NCBI GenBank assembly: GCA_003162115.1
Contig: PMMV01000072.1
Span: 27,381-33,341 of the forward strand
DNA: 5,961 nucleotides
Direction of reading: 5' to 3'
Origin: Methanobacterium sp.
GTDB lineage: Archaea; Methanobacteriota; Methanobacteria; Methanobacteriales; Methanobacteriaceae
Part shown: in pieces, positions 4,406 through 5,961 of the stretch
Numbering within the stretch: the stretch's first letter is position 1
Layout: each line of letters opens with the position of its first letter
The notes under the pieces: generated by a model
Database searches by the model: none
What the model saw: only the letters and a program-made list of their open reading frames with translations
What the model was told of the DNA's origin: nothing
Made by a program: the position numbers and the translations under genes

Positions 4406-5961
4406 GTGGAAAAGGCCAAAATACTGGTACAGGGAATAGTGCAAGGTGTAGGGTTTAGACCTACAGTTTATAGGATAGCTAATAGTATGAAAGTTAATGG
4501 TTATGTAAGAAACCTTGGAAATGTCGTTGAAATAGTTATTGAAGGTCAAAAAAAGGATATAAAAGAGTTTATAACTAATTTAAAAGATAAAAAACCCCCA
4601 ATATCCAAGATAAACTCTATTACAATAGAATGGATTGATCATTATGAAAATGCAGAATTTCATGATTTCAAAATACTTAAAAGTTCCGAAAACTTTTCAG
4701 GATCATCAGTGATCCCACCTGACATTGCTACCTGCAATAACTGCCTAGATGAGGTGTTCAAAAATTCAGATAGAAGGAATAACTATCCATTCACAGCCTG
4801 TACAGACTGCGGTCCCCGTTTCACTGTAATAAGTTCAATTCCATACGACCGCGAACGCACTTCAATGAATGATTTTCCACTCTGCGAGGAATGTGAAGCC
4901 GAATATAAAGATCCTGAAGACCGCCGGTATCATGCTGAAGCAACTTGTTGTCCTGTCTGTGGACCTGAAGTGTTTTTATATCGTGAAAAGAATATGGAAA
5001 GTAAAAATCCTATTAAAAAAGCTGCTATGCTAATTGACGCAGGAAATATTCTTGCAATTAAAGGCATTGGAGGCACACATCTTGTTGTTAAGACAACTGA
5101 AGACTATCCAGTGCAAGAACTTAGAAAAAGACTTGGAAGATACAGCCAACCCTTTGCATGTATGTCAAAAGATGTAACAACTGTCAAAACATTTGCAGAA
5201 ATTTCAGATCTTGAAAAAAATGTTTTAGAATCTAGAAGACGACCCATAGTAGTTTTGAACAAAAATGATGATTACATGCTCTCATCATACGTTTCCCCAG
5301 ATCTTCATAATCTTGGAGTGATGCTTCCCTACTCTGCACTGCACCATTTACTCTTCAGTTACACGAAAGAACCAGCATATATAATGACTTCTGCAAACAT
5401 ACCCGGGGAGCCCATGCTTATTGAAAACAAGGAAATAATTTCCAAACTCAACGGAATAGCAGATTATTATCTCTTACACAACCGTGAAATAGTTAACCGC
5501 TGTGATGATTCTGTAGTAAGGTTCAGAGGCAATGAAATGGCATTTATAAGACGTAGTAGGGGGTATGTACCAGAACCTTATGACTTTTTTAATATAGCTG
5601 ATGATTTAAACGTACTTGCTCTTGGTCCAGAGATAGATGTGACGTTTTCACTTCTTAAAGAGGGAAAATGTTATGTCTCTCAACATATAGGAGACACCAC
5701 TAAATATGAAACTTTCAGATACTTGCAAAGAGCTGTGGATCATATGATGGACATAACCAAAACAGAAAACATAGATGTGGTTGCATGCGATCTCCATCCA
5801 ATGTTCTTTACCACCAAACTTGCGGAGAAGATAAGTAAAGAACTCGATTCTGATATTATAAGGGTTCAACACCACCATGCTCATGCAGCAGCCCTGTGTG
5901 TTGATAATAATATTGATGAACTAATATGCATAGCTGCAGATGGTGTAGGATATGGAGATGA
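4406..5961 (+). CDS. hypF: Hydrogenase maturation carbamoyltransferase HypF (5' two-thirds)
   Basis: HypF converts carbamoyl phosphate to carbamoyl-adenylate and passes the carbamoyl group to the C-terminal Cys of HypE, where it becomes the cyanide ligands of the [NiFe]-hydrogenase centre. Methanogens need this for their [NiFe]-hydrogenases. The window holds 518 codons of a protein usually near 750-770 residues; the 3' end is cut by the window edge and no frameshift was found. Domains in order: acylphosphatase (about 1-92; [10 protein letters not shown], Arg18, Asn36); two zinc fingers (C110/C113 with C132/C135, and C160/C163 with C182/C185, including the family strings CTDCGPRFT and [10 protein letters not shown]); YrdC/Sua5-like domain (about 203-385; [43 protein letters not shown]); start of the Kae1-like carbamoyltransferase domain (from about 400; [21 protein letters not shown] 489-493 giving HxxxH, ADGVGYGD). 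The start is GTG with GAGGTG upstream. No other hyp gene is visible here. Confidence 0.96.
   Translation, partial: MEKAKILVQGIVQGVGFRPTVYRIANSMKVNGYVRNLGNVVEIVIEGQKKDIKEFITNLKDKKPPISKINSITIEWIDHYENAEFHDFKILKSSENFSGSSVIPPDIATCNNCLDEVFKNSDRRNNYPFTACTDCGPRFTVISSIPYDRERTSMNDFPLCEECEAEYKDPEDRRYHAEATCCPVCGPEVFLYREKNMESKNPIKKAAMLIDAGNILAIKGIGGTHLVVKTTEDYPVQELRKRLGRYSQPFACMSKDVTTVKTFAEISDLEKNVLESRRRPIVVLNKNDDYMLSSYVSPDLHNLGVMLPYSALHHLLFSYTKEPAYIMTSANIPGEPMLIENKEIISKLNGIADYYLLHNREIVNRCDDSVVRFRGNEMAFIRRSRGYVPEPYDFFNIADDLNVLALGPEIDVTFSLLKEGKCYVSQHIGDTTKYETFRYLQRAVDHMMDITKTENIDVVACDLHPMFFTTKLAEKISKELDSDIIRVQHHHAHAAALCVDNNIDELICIAADGVGYGD

Noticed and set aside
4340..4549. Minus-strand frame over the hypF start
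   Set aside because: It is antisense to the HypF acylphosphatase domain and its promoter and has no supporting signal.
5648..5884. Minus-strand 78-codon frame inside hypF
   Set aside because: Antisense to the conserved Kae1-like domain of HypF; no independent evidence.

Overview
The window looks like a chromosomal segment of a low-GC methanogenic archaeon of the order Methanobacteriales, most likely a Methanobacterium-like species. The main reason is the first gene. It is a family B DNA polymerase that stops about a dozen residues after the catalytic palm motif C and carries no thumb. This is the PolB1 half of the split polymerase known from Methanothermobacter thermautotrophicus and relatives. 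Archaeal TATA-like boxes, GAGGT/GGAGG ribosome binding sites with TTG and GTG starts, a Cys-rich zinc ribbon protein of a methanogen-like kind and a HypF hydrogenase maturation protein agree with this placement.

Layout, left to right. (1) 1-660 (+): 3' end of polB1. (2) 661-948: AT-rich gap between two convergent genes, with a symmetric hairpin that could terminate transcription on both strands. (3) 949-1197 (-): small double zinc ribbon protein, possibly leaderless. (4) 1198-1466: gap with a probable decayed small gene on the minus strand (1227-1402) and a terminator-like hairpin at its left-hand boundary with the next gene. (5) 1467-2363 (-): cation diffusion facilitator (CDF) transporter with a zinc-type metal site. 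(6) 2364-2741: divergent promoter region. (7) 2742-3422 (+) and 3458-4159 (+): an apparent two-gene operon of a class I SAM methyltransferase and a double [4Fe-4S] protein related to epoxyqueuosine reductase (QueG). (8) 4160-4405: promoter and leader region of hypF. (9) 4406 to the window end (+): hypF, truncated by the window edge after 518 codons and read through in full without a frameshift.

Most genes here are independent housekeeping or accessory functions: replication, metal export and [NiFe]-hydrogenase maturation. The only pair that suggests joint action is the methyltransferase and the QueG-like protein. That pair is the best candidate for undescribed biology, because archaea are not known to make queuosine and the protein appears to lack the QueG catalytic aspartate. 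I found no CRISPR array, insertion sequence, tRNA, rRNA or clear novel multi-gene system. All family assignments come from reading motifs, without database searches.
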